Shown: piece after piece, positions 1 through 7,209 of the stretch
How the letters are laid out: every line of letters starts with the position of its first letter
Numbering within the stretch: position 1 is the stretch's first letter
Assembly (NCBI GenBank): GCA_029267455.1
Contig: JAJUIX010000002.1
Span: forward strand, 1 to 19,371
From: Enteractinococcus sp.
Lineage (GTDB): Bacteria > Actinomycetota > Actinomycetes > Actinomycetales > Micrococcaceae
Direction of reading: 5' to 3'
DNA: 19,371 nt
Position numbers and translations under genes: made by a program
Notes under the pieces: model-generated
Told to the model about the DNA's origin: nothing
The model's database searches: none
What the model saw: the letters and a program-made list of their open reading frames with translations, nothing else

Positions 1-1
1 A

Positions 2-853
2 GAGCTCAAGGGCGCACTGGGCAATATGGAACCGATGATGAAGAACCTCGGCGGTTCCATGTTCGGTCTCCAACTTGGGCACGCTATCGGAGAGCTCGCT
101 CAGGAAGTCCTGTCTGGCACGGACACCGGTTTCCCGGTTGCAGGGCAGCGCATGGCGATGATCCCCGTCAATATTGAGGAATTCGGCGACGGACTGTCCA
201 TCGAACCAGAGCAGATACGGATCTATCTTGCACTGCGCGAAGCCGCCCGGATGCGCCTCTATGCGAATTCGCCATGGCTGGCGCGGGATCTGACCGCCAT
301 GGTCCAGCAGTATGCAGCCGGCATCAGTATCGACGTCTCAGCGATCGAAGACGCTGTGCAGACATTAGATCCAATGGATCCCGAGTCGATGAATCAAATG
401 TTCTCCGGTTCGATGTTCATCCCCGAACCTGAAGGTGCACAGAAAGCGGCCATCGAACAGCTGGAGACGCTGTTAGCCCTGGTTGAAGGGTGGGTCGATG
501 TCGTGGTGACTGAAGCGGCGAAACCTTTGGATTCGGCCGATGCACTGCGTGAAATGATTAATCGCCGTCGTGCTTCCGGCGGTCCAGCCGAGCACGCCTT
601 TGGGTCGCTGGTCGGCCTCGATTTACGTCCGCGCCGACTCAATGACGCCGCCCAACTGTGGACCACCATCCAGGAGTCCGAAGGCAAAGAATACCGCGAC
701 GAGATCTGGGAATCCCAGCTGCGACTTCCAACCGAAGAGGATCTCGACGATCCTGAAGGATATGTCAAACGTCGCGAAACTGCCGATGAACAGTCAGCCA
801 GCTTGGATGAAGATCTGAAGAAACTCCTCGAAGGCGGCTACGAAGAGGACTAG
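2..853 (+). CDS. DUF2342 zinc-dependent metalloprotease-family protein (5' partial)
   Basis: The frame is open to the left edge, so the true start lies outside the window; the first internal ATG is at 26. The C-terminal half matches the actinobacterial DUF2342 family (annotated as zinc-dependent metalloprotease, homologous to Rv3195). Signatures seen: an EGWVDVVV segment, GGPAEHAFGSLVGLDLRPRR, and the terminal LPTEEDLDDPEGY stretch. The family is named for a degenerate zinc-protease helix; here the corresponding helix reads LREAARMRLY, with Arg where a second histidine ligand would be expected, so proteolytic activity is doubtful. No signal peptide or membrane segment is visible in the part present. 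The TAG stop overlaps the stop of the opposing YgjP gene within a CTAG tetramer (850-853). Family assignment is firm; biochemical role is not known. Confidence 0.85.
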   Translation, partial: ELKGALGNMEPMMKNLGGSMFGLQLGHAIGELAQEVLSGTDTGFPVAGQRMAMIPVNIEEFGDGLSIEPEQIRIYLALREAARMRLYANSPWLARDLTAMVQQYAAGISIDVSAIEDAVQTLDPMDPESMNQMFSGSMFIPEPEGAQKAAIEQLETLLALVEGWVDVVVTEAAKPLDSADALREMINRRRASGGPAEHAFGSLVGLDLRPRRLNDAAQLWTTIQESEGKEYRDEIWESQLRLPTEEDLDDPEGYVKRRETADEQSASLDEDLKKLLEGGYEED

Positions 854-1473
854 TCGTAGGCATTGGGGAACAATTCCCCTTTCCTCCCGTGCTGCGCGAA
901 GGCGACACCGTCTAAAAACGCGTCTGCTTCGGCCATTTTTGGATATCGGCGCGTGAATTCCTGAAATTCCTGACCATGGCCAGCGTATTTTAGGTGGGCC
1001 AGTTCATGGATGAGGACCCCGTCAATCACCCACTGTGGCATACCGCGCAGCATGGTCGAAATACGGATTGCCTTCGTTGTGGTCGTGCAAGAACCCCAGC
1101 GGGTGGTTTGACGATCAGACCAGACCACTGAATTCGGCTGGACCTCGGCATTTAGCCACACTCTGGCTAGATAGACCGCACGTGCATAAAGTTCTGGGTT
1201 CGATTGGAATCGTTGGTTGGCACGCTGGCGCGCTTTAATTTTGGCGATGAGTCCACGTGCTGAAGTAACAATATCGTGATCGCGCATGGTACTGGGCACG
1301 GATAGTTCAATCATGCCGTCGCGAACCGAAGCCGAAATCGTTTTTTGGCGGCGGGCGGATGCAATCAGACGGATCGGTTCTCCATCAATCTCGACAGTTG
1401 AAGCTATCCGTCCGCCAGATAATTGCTGAATATTTTCACGGACCAGAGTTGAAATAGTGTTCATGCCCTTCAT
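850..1473 (-). CDS. YgjP/WLM-type (DUF45, SprT-like) metallopeptidase-domain protein
   Basis: A 207-residue soluble protein of the YgjP-like metallopeptidase family. The gluzincin motif HELAH lies at H156-E157-H160, with the third likely zinc ligand at H166 in the AGHGQEF segment. The family hallmark RWGSC is upstream, around residues 126-130. In YgjP relatives a small zinc peptidase domain is fused to an N-terminal beta-rich region, here residues 20-75. Substrate and pathway are not established for bacterial members, although the fold is related to SprT/WLM proteases that act on DNA-protein crosslinks and SUMO-linked proteins. ATG 1473 gives the longest form; ATG 1464 (three residues shorter) is an equal candidate, since neither has a clear Shine-Dalgarno sequence. 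The gene is convergent with the DUF2342 gene (overlapping stops) and divergent from the ThiF-like gene. Confidence 0.88.
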   Translation of the reverse strand: MKGMNTISTLVRENIQQLSGGRIASTVEIDGEPIRLIASARRQKTISASVRDGMIELSVPSTMRDHDIVTSARGLIAKIKARQRANQRFQSNPELYARAVYLARVWLNAEVQPNSVVWSDRQTTRWGSCTTTTKAIRISTMLRGMPQWVIDGVLIHELAHLKYAGHGQEFQEFTRRYPKMAEADAFLDGVAFAQHGRKGELFPNAYD

Positions 1474-1516
1474 GCTGCATCATCGACAGAGGCTTCGGAT
1501 CGTGGCTGCCCCTTCA

Positions 1517-1554
1517 TGTGGATAACGGACGCTCAGCGTCGTCACTGTGGAAAA
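1517..1554 (-). promoter_or_regulatory. Pair of DnaA-box-like 9-mers in the ygjP/thiF-like divergent region
   Basis: On the minus strand, 1525-1517 reads TTATCCACA, the exact DnaA-box consensus. Positions 1554-1546 read TTTTCCACA, one mismatch. Both have the same orientation, 29 bases apart, inside the 145-base spacer between divergent genes. This could be a DnaA-responsive promoter region. The alternative is coincidence, or GATAAC serving as a -10-like element for the plus strand. Binding is inferred, not shown. Confidence 0.4.
1528..1540. repeat. 13-base perfect inverted repeat in divergent promoter region
   Basis: GACGCT-C-AGCGTC is a perfect 6+1+6 palindrome lying between the two DnaA-box-like sites, upstream of the ThiF-like gene. 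Its size and position fit an operator for a dimeric regulator or a small stem. No regulator gene is present in the window to pair it with. Confidence 0.4.
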
Positions 1555-1618
1555 CCCACGGCACGGTGCGGTGCGGTCGATCATCATGGTAACACCTTGA
1601 ATCTATTGAGGAGTTGCC

Positions 1619-2737
1619 ATGCAAATCAATCCGGGCCTGTCGTTTACCGAACTGTCTACCAACCATCTACAGATCGGTTCTGGGTATCGGGCACTTGAGC
1701 TCACCGGGGTGCGTCAATCGGTCCGAACATTTATTCAGCACCTGCGGGACGGTATTGCCGATGGTGATGAATACCGGGTCGCGGCAGAGTGCCAGGTCTC
1801 AGAATTTGACTGTCACCTATTACTGACCAAACTTGCACCACTGCTTGTGTCTACTCCTGCTGAAGATCACTTCGTCGTGAGTGTAGATCCAGATCACCGC
1901 GGCAGTTTGGCTCGTTTGCGTTGTGTCACCCCGGTATTCAAGCAGGGCAGATTGCATGGCCTCGCGCCACATGATCGACAGGAGTTTCAGACTCAACGCT
2001 ACGGGGCTGCCATACAGATTTTTGGATTGGGCCGGACCGGCATCGCACTGACGAAGATCCTTATGAATTCAGGAGTAGGTCATCTCAACGTTTGGGATGC
2101 CACACGAGTGACCGCAGCAGATCTCGGGACCGGGTTGAGCGACGATGCCATCGGTCAGATTCGATCGCTTGCGGCCGCGGCCGCCCTGAACCCCAGACAT
2201 AAGCGTCCCATGGTGCACCCGACAGGGTGGCTCAAGCAACCGAGCCTTGCAGGGTTGGCCACGGTGCATATCACTCTGGGTGGTTTACACACCGAGACTA
2301 TCGCCGAAGCCAAGCAGCAAGGCCACCCGTATTTACCGGTTGTGGTCCGTGACGATGAGATTGATATCGGTCCCTGGGTAGCTCATCAGGCCCACGCATG
2401 TCCGCTGTGCCTCGAGCCCCCGTCCAAGGTCAGTGAAACCTCGATGCATCAACGAATGGCCGCCCTAGTGGAGCACTCTGGTGGGATTGAAACCGTTGCC
2501 GGTGCCCATCTGGTAGCCGGGTTGATCGCAACCGATGTGCTAGCAATGGTGGATTCACAACAACTGCGACACCAGCTGCCCATGACGAAACACGGGACCA
2601 TTCCAGGCATGACGCTCAATACCTTCACCCGAGTGCATTTGGCCAATGGCTGGGTTCAAACGTTTGAAGTCGATCCGCGGCCGGGGTGCTGTGTTGTACT
2701 TCCAGCGCTCAAGATCGCCAACACGTCGGCTCCATAG
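1619..2737 (+). CDS. ThiF/E1-like adenylyltransferase-fold protein
   Basis: A 372-residue protein with a Rossmann nucleotide-binding core of the ThiF/MoeB/E1 superfamily. Seen: a glycine-rich loop FGLGRTG at G136-G141, followed by the acidic residue closing strand 2 at D160 (NVWDATRV). A CPLC pair is at C261/C264 and a second Cys pair at C357/C358 near the C-terminus, the spacing expected for the structural zinc of this superfamily. The 130-residue N-terminal region is unlike canonical ThiF and resembles the extra domain of actinobacterial ThiF-like proteins often labelled TOMM leader-binding. The usual E1 SNLxRQ arginine segment is replaced by AADLGTG, so classic ubiquitin-like-protein adenylation is uncertain. 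The start is well supported: GAGGAG at 1608-1613, five bases before ATG. No ubiquitin-like, JAMM or TOMM precursor gene is visible nearby. The last 82 bases overlap the end of convergent uvrD2, and the C357/C358 codons lie inside that overlap. Confidence 0.8.
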   Translation: MQINPGLSFTELSTNHLQIGSGYRALELTGVRQSVRTFIQHLRDGIADGDEYRVAAECQVSEFDCHLLLTKLAPLLVSTPAEDHFVVSVDPDHRGSLARLRCVTPVFKQGRLHGLAPHDRQEFQTQRYGAAIQIFGLGRTGIALTKILMNSGVGHLNVWDATRVTAADLGTGLSDDAIGQIRSLAAAAALNPRHKRPMVHPTGWLKQPSLAGLATVHITLGGLHTETIAEAKQQGHPYLPVVVRDDEIDIGPWVAHQAHACPLCLEPPSKVSETSMHQRMAALVEHSGGIETVAGAHLVAGLIATDVLAMVDSQQLRHQLPMTKHGTIPGMTLNTFTRVHLANGWVQTFEVDPRPGCCVVLPALKIANTSAP

Positions 2738-4791
2738 CGTTCCAACTTTTTGGGACCGATACCGGGCAGCTGGCGCAATTGTTGAAGGTCTGTAGGCATC
2801 TTCTCTGCGATCGCTACAAGTGTGGCATCGGTAAAGACGACGAAAGCCGGGACCTTATCGGCCGTGGAGACTTCTTTGCGCCAACTCACGAGGCTATCGA
2901 ACACCTCCTGGTCATACGTCGGTGGGCAGTCATCACAACGACCGACCTTGCGTTCAGCGCCGGTGGACAGTATCGCACCGCAGGTTCGACACTTCGAGAC
3001 TTTAGCCCGTCGAGACCGAGCCTTGCGCTCGGTTGAGCTTGAGGCCGTTCGCGTGGTTGAGGGCCGGAGAGCTTGTAAGAACCTTGATGGCCGGCGACTA
3101 GCCCGGCCGCCAGCAGAACGCGATAACGACCACGACAGATATAACTGCGTTTTCGCCCGGGTGATACCGACATAGAACAGGCGGCGTTCTTCGTCTATGT
3201 TTTTCTCTTCAGTGGCAAAGCTAATGGGCATCAGCCCCTCGGTTAGCCCGACCAGAAACACGGTGTCCCACTCAAGGCCTTTGGCGGAGTGAATCGAAGC
3301 TAATGTGACTCCCTCCATGACCGGGGCGTGTTGATGCGAGGCACGCTCGTCGAGTTCTGCAACAACGACGTCAAGAGTCACCTGATCACCGCGGGTCGCC
3401 ACCAAGTCTTCGGCCAGGTTCACAATCGCATTCAGCGATTCCCAACGCTCTCGAACCGCCCCGGATTGTTGTGGTGCAACCGGTGTGTACCCCAGGGAGG
3501 CCAACACGTCCTTGATCCGGGTGACCACTTCGGCCCCGGCAACGCCGTCACCGGATTTTGCGGCGGCACGTAACTGCAGAATACCGTCGCGGACTTCCCG
3601 ACGGTTAAAGAACCGCTCAGCACCCCGGACTTGGTAAGAAATGTTAGCGTCGCTGAGCACCTGTTCGAAAGTCGCAGACTGGGCGTTGGTTCGAAACAGG
3701 ATCGCCATATCGGCACCTTTATGCCCCGCTGCCAGAAGTTGTTGAATTTGGGTAGCAACCCATTCTGCTTCGGCCTGGTCATGAGTGCATTCAGCGAAGA
3801 CGGGTGCAGGCCCCGAGTCACGCTGCGAGATGAGCTCAAGTGGTTCGGGCCAACGTGGCATCGACGGTGTATCGGCTTTAGTACGTTCTTGAAGCAGTCG
3901 GTTCGCGAGATCTACGATCTGCGGGGTCGACCGGTAGTCCCGGATGAGTTTGATCTGGGTGGCATCGGGAAAATCTTGGGTGAAGTCCAAGAGGTAATCG
4001 GCGGTTGCCCCGGTGAAGGAATAAATAGTCTGAGAGGTATCCCCCACCACACACAGGTCGTCACGGTCGCCCAGCCACCCCTTCAACAGCCGGTACTGCA
4101 ACGGAGAAACATCCTGAAACTCATCGACCAGAAAAACACGATACTGTTTTCGAACGGCGGCCGCGATGCGGGGCTCGGACTCGAGGATACCGACCATAAT
4201 GAGCAGTACGTCTTCGAAATCGATCAAGCCGCGATCTGATTTGAGGTCTTCGTAGGCCTGGAACAACCTGGTGACGGCGATCAGGTCCCAGCCGGCCGGC
4301 ATAGTGCGATTGACGGCACGTTGTTGGTAGGTCTGCGGAGTCAGCATATTGACTTTGGCCCACTCTATCTCGCCGGCCAAGTCACGGATCGTGGCCTTAT
4401 CCGTCGTCATGCGTAGCCGTTGGCCGGCCTCCATGATCAAGTTGGTTTTGTGTTCGACCAGCCGAGGCATGTCACCACCGACAGCGTGCTGCCAGAAATA
4501 CTGCAGCTGGCTCAGGGCGGCAGCGTGGAAGGTCCTCGCCTGGACACCGTGGGCACCCAGATCACGTAACCGCGAGCGCATTTCGGCTGCCGCACGAGCG
4601 GTGAACGTCACGGCCAGCACGTTATACGGGTTATACACCCCGGTGGCGACGCCGTAGGCGATGCGGTGGGTAATGGCACGGGTTTTTCCGGTCCCTGCAC
4701 CAGCAAGGATGCGGACGGGGCCGGTTAGGGTGGTTGCGGCCTGGCGTTGTTCGGCGTCCAGACCGGTCAGAATATCTTCCGGAGTTTGCAA
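2656..4791 (-). CDS. uvrD2: ATP-dependent DNA helicase UvrD2 (superfamily 1, HRDC-containing)
   Basis: An SF1A 3'-5' DNA helicase of 711 residues, the usual size for actinobacterial UvrD2. Motifs seen: Walker A AGAGTGKT (30-37), motif II DEFQD (223-227), motif III GDTSQTIYSFTGA, and motif VI EERRLFYVGITRAK. A tetracysteine zinc-type motif follows (C601, C604, C619, C622), then an HRDC domain (about 628-698, containing LRQLPGIGPKKLERYG). In mycobacterial UvrD2 the tetracysteine motif is reported to be needed for unwinding, and it is intact here. The likely start is TTG at 4791, two bases after the nudC stop, suggesting translational coupling; no closer ATG fits the conserved N-terminus. The protein acts on chromosomal DNA in replication and repair. 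It ends on TGA inside the convergent ThiF-like gene. whiB7, the neighbour of uvrD2 in Mycobacterium, is absent. Confidence 0.95.
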   Translation of the reverse strand: MQTPEDILTGLDAEQRQAATTLTGPVRILAGAGTGKTRAITHRIAYGVATGVYNPYNVLAVTFTARAAAEMRSRLRDLGAHGVQARTFHAAALSQLQYFWQHAVGGDMPRLVEHKTNLIMEAGQRLRMTTDKATIRDLAGEIEWAKVNMLTPQTYQQRAVNRTMPAGWDLIAVTRLFQAYEDLKSDRGLIDFEDVLLIMVGILESEPRIAAAVRKQYRVFLVDEFQDVSPLQYRLLKGWLGDRDDLCVVGDTSQTIYSFTGATADYLLDFTQDFPDATQIKLIRDYRSTPQIVDLANRLLQERTKADTPSMPRWPEPLELISQRDSGPAPVFAECTHDQAEAEWVATQIQQLLAAGHKGADMAILFRTNAQSATFEQVLSDANISYQVRGAERFFNRREVRDGILQLRAAAKSGDGVAGAEVVTRIKDVLASLGYTPVAPQQSGAVRERWESLNAIVNLAEDLVATRGDQVTLDVVVAELDERASHQHAPVMEGVTLASIHSAKGLEWDTVFLVGLTEGLMPISFATEEKNIDEERRLFYVGITRAKTQLYLSWSLSRSAGGRASRRPSRFLQALRPSTTRTASSSTERKARSRRAKVSKCRTCGAILSTGAERKVGRCDDCPPTYDQEVFDSLVSWRKEVSTADKVPAFVVFTDATLVAIAEKMPTDLQQLRQLPGIGPKKLERYGADVLAILSAGSTTQHPGRGSTSNV

Positions 4792-4793
4792 GG

Positions 4794-5798
4794 CTAATTC
4801 TCTAAAGTTCTCGGTTGTGGCAATGGTCCACCGTACCAGTGGCGGATCAGGTGGTAGGCAATTGAGGAAGCGCCCGGGATAAAGATGCGCCCGTTTTCTA
4901 CTTCATCACGTAGTTCGGCGCGACTGAACCAGCGCACCTGAGCGAGCTCTTCCTTATCGGCTACCGCGTCGTGAGGCTGGGAGGTCTTGCCGATGTACCC
5001 GAGCATAAGCGACTGCGGAAACGGCCAGGGTTGTGAACCCATATACTTCACGCCGTCTACGATGATGCGGGACTCCTCATAGACTTCGCGTTTGACCGCC
5101 GCCTCGAGGGATTCACCGGGCTCTACGAAACCGGCCAGCGCGGAGTAGCGTTTATTTCCCCAAGCACGATTGTTGCCGAGGAGCGCGCGATCATCCGGAT
5201 CGGTGATGAGCATGATCACGGCGGGATCCGTACGGGGAAAATGCTCGGAACCATCTTCGGGGCAGAGTTGAACCCACCCGGAGCTTTTCAACTCTGTCTT
5301 CGCGCCACACCGCGGACAGTACTTATGCGTTTTATGCCAGTTTGCGATGGCAATAGCCGACACGAAGATGCCAACGTCACGATCGTTCAGGCCCGCAGCG
5401 ATATCCGAGACCCCCAGCCACCCAATGAAATCCGGGTGGTCGACCGGTATCCCACCGACCTGTGGGTCTTTGAGTTCAGGCGCTTCAGTATCGGAGTCGG
5501 CGACCAACAGGATAATTTCGACGTGCTCGGCGGCAGGTTCAACGAACTGGCTGTGTTTGGAGCGGTGGTGTGCCGAGCGGCCTAGGTATACGGCGTCGTC
5601 AGGTAGTTCACCGGTCGGGGCGGCGAGTACAATTTGGCCGGCATAAATGGGTGCGGTTCGGTCATGGAGCCACAGCACTCTGGTGCCGGGTTGGTCCCAG
5701 AGGGTTGCTAACCAGTCCTCATCGTCGCGAAGTTCGGTGCCACGATCCACGTCGTCGCGGGCTAGGGGCAAACGTCCAAGATCGGGCAACATATCCAT
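4794..5798 (-). CDS. nudC: NAD(+)/NADH diphosphatase NudC (Nudix hydrolase)
   Basis: Hydrolyses NAD(H) to NMN(H) and AMP; NudC homologues also remove NAD caps from RNA 5' ends. The protein has 334 residues: an N-terminal NudC domain (about 1-150), a zinc ribbon (CPRC at C161/C164, third Cys C179), and a Nudix domain. The Nudix box runs G223-I245 with the catalytic REVYEE core at 237-242. The NudC hallmark SQPWPFP follows at 255-261. Two departures from consensus: the fourth zinc ligand position reads Asp (CPEDG instead of CxxC, D182), and the late glycine of the Nudix box is Arg (R244). The first is, as I recall, seen in other Micrococcales and is probably a lineage feature. ATG 5798 is the likely start, with an alternative ATG two codons in; Shine-Dalgarno is weak. 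It is first gene of a nudC-uvrD2 unit and divergent from the phosphotransferase-like gene across an 88-base spacer in which I find no convincing promoter. Confidence 0.93.
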   Translation of the reverse strand: MDMLPDLGRLPLARDDVDRGTELRDDEDWLATLWDQPGTRVLWLHDRTAPIYAGQIVLAAPTGELPDDAVYLGRSAHHRSKHSQFVEPAAEHVEIILLVADSDTEAPELKDPQVGGIPVDHPDFIGWLGVSDIAAGLNDRDVGIFVSAIAIANWHKTHKYCPRCGAKTELKSSGWVQLCPEDGSEHFPRTDPAVIMLITDPDDRALLGNNRAWGNKRYSALAGFVEPGESLEAAVKREVYEESRIIVDGVKYMGSQPWPFPQSLMLGYIGKTSQPHDAVADKEELAQVRWFSRAELRDEVENGRIFIPGASSIAYHLIRHWYGGPLPQPRTLEN

Positions 5799-5886
5799 AG
5801 GTCCCAGCTTAGTCTTCTGCTGAAGATTTTCGACTCACCAGCGGGGTAGGTAACAACCTGGCATCAACCCGCGTAAGGTAGATGTG

Positions 5887-7209
5887 ATGAAACGTACCGC
5901 CATGGAACTTGCAGCACTGGCCTCGGCAGCCATGCCCGGGCTCGATATTGTCCAAGCCGCAGCTTCTCCGGATGACCCGCGTGCTTTTGACTCTGCCATC
6001 GTGACCGATGCGGACAATAATCACTGGCGTGTGCGTTCTCCGCGGAACTCGCAGGCTGCCTTCCGGTTGGAGACGGAAATCCAGGTGCTGTCTGGTTTTA
6101 CGCCGGCTATCCGAGCGCATCTTCCGTTTCGGGTGCCCTCAGTGGCCGGGGCGGTACAGATCGATTCGTTACGGACCTTTATTTATCACCAGATGCCCGG
6201 CATGCCGGTGGATTTGGAGACGCTCACGCACGCTGAGGACCAGACGATTGATGATATCGGTCGGATTATCGCCGCGATCCATAAGCTACCCAGTTCGGTG
6301 GTCGAGACCGCGGATCTTCCCGCATATGGGGCCGAGGATATTCGGACCCGTTCACTTTCTGAACTCGATCAGATGGCCCTGACCGGTAAAGTCCCTGCCG
6401 CACTATTACGCCGGTGGGAAAACGCGTTCGAAGAACGACAGATGTGGACGTTTACACCCCGCGTCGTGCACGGAGATTTTGATGAAACATCCCTGTTGAT
6501 CGACCGTAACCGCGCAGTGGGTGTCACGGCCTGGACAGATTTACACATTGGTGATCCGGCCCAGGATTTTATCTGGTTGGCATCCACCGATTCCATTGAA
6601 TTTCGGGACGCGGTGATTTCGGCCTATCACCGTCACATGGCGGTAGCGTCGGATCAGGTGGATCTCCACATTATGCGGCGCGCCGCCTTGGCGGCAGAGT
6701 TCTCGCTGGCGAAGTACTTGATGTCGGGGATACAGGCCTCCAACGATGAGGTCATCGCGGAAGCACAGGGCATGCTGGCAGAGCTGACCCAAGATATTGA
6801 ACGTACCGGTGGTCAGGATATCGGGCAACAGTTCTGGGAACCATCCGCAGACCAAGAAGCCGCCGATGACGTGGTATTCGCATCAGAAGACGAGCATGTG
6901 CCCCAACCGGTTTCGGCCACGACGGCGACCGGGACGCCGACGGAGGAAACAGAACCAGCTGAGCAACCCGATGCAGAGGGCTCGGACGAGGACGCCGTAG
7001 ACGAGGCGGTGTCCAACCGGGTGGCAGTCACAGATGTGGCAGCCTCAGAAGAAGCTGCTGAACAGCACCAGGCGAAACTGATAGTGCACTCGCTATCAGA
7101 GGACGGCGAGCTTGTTCCCGAAGGCGAAGCACGCCAAGAAGCGGCTGAGGATGAAGACACACAACCGATCTCTTGGGAAATGGTTCGAGAGAACCTCGAA
7201 AAAGATTAG
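5887..7209 (+). CDS. APH/macrolide-phosphotransferase-fold protein with acidic C-terminal tail
   Basis: 440 residues. The first 300 or so have the aminoglycoside/macrolide phosphotransferase (APH) kinase-like fold: a KLP-type helix region (IGRIIAAIHKLPSSVVE), the Brenner-type motif VVHGDFDETSLLID with H195-G196-D197, and IGDPAQDFIWL (221-231). Two residues needed for Mg-ATP binding in active APH enzymes appear to be lost: the Asn of HGDxxxxN is Ser (S202), and the Asp of the IDW segment is Ala (A215, VTAWTD). The tail (about 305-440) is rich in Glu/Asp/Ala/Pro and predicted disordered. Related Micrococcaceae proteins are annotated macrolide 2'-phosphotransferase; drug resistance should not be assumed. 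AAGG at 5875-5878 serves either ATG 5887 (preferred) or GTG 5884. The gene ends convergent with adnB with overlapping stops, and occupies the slot between adnB and nudC held by Rv3200c in M. tuberculosis. Confidence 0.75.
   Translation: MKRTAMELAALASAAMPGLDIVQAAASPDDPRAFDSAIVTDADNNHWRVRSPRNSQAAFRLETEIQVLSGFTPAIRAHLPFRVPSVAGAVQIDSLRTFIYHQMPGMPVDLETLTHAEDQTIDDIGRIIAAIHKLPSSVVETADLPAYGAEDIRTRSLSELDQMALTGKVPAALLRRWENAFEERQMWTFTPRVVHGDFDETSLLIDRNRAVGVTAWTDLHIGDPAQDFIWLASTDSIEFRDAVISAYHRHMAVASDQVDLHIMRRAALAAEFSLAKYLMSGIQASNDEVIAEAQGMLAELTQDIERTGGQDIGQQFWEPSADQEAADDVVFASEDEHVPQPVSATTATGTPTEETEPAEQPDAEGSDEDAVDEAVSNRVAVTDVAASEEAAEQHQAKLIVHSLSEDGELVPEGEARQEAAEDEDTQPISWEMVRENLEKD

Noticed and set aside
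394..768. 124-codon minus-strand frame within the DUF2342 gene
   Set aside because: Serine/arginine-rich shadow of a well-supported coding frame.
2171..2184. 14-base GC palindrome GCGGCCGCGGCCGC
   Set aside because: It encodes an alanine run (codons GCG GCC) inside the ThiF-like gene and is explained by codon use.
3631..4239. 202-codon plus-strand open frame
   Set aside because: It lies fully antisense to uvrD2, which has all helicase motifs; the encoded sequence has no recognisable domain and is typical of stop-poor antisense frames.
5813..5826. TCTTC/GAAGA inverted repeat in the nudC/phosphotransferase spacer
   Set aside because: A 5-base stem is too short to separate from chance, and no promoter could be placed beside it.
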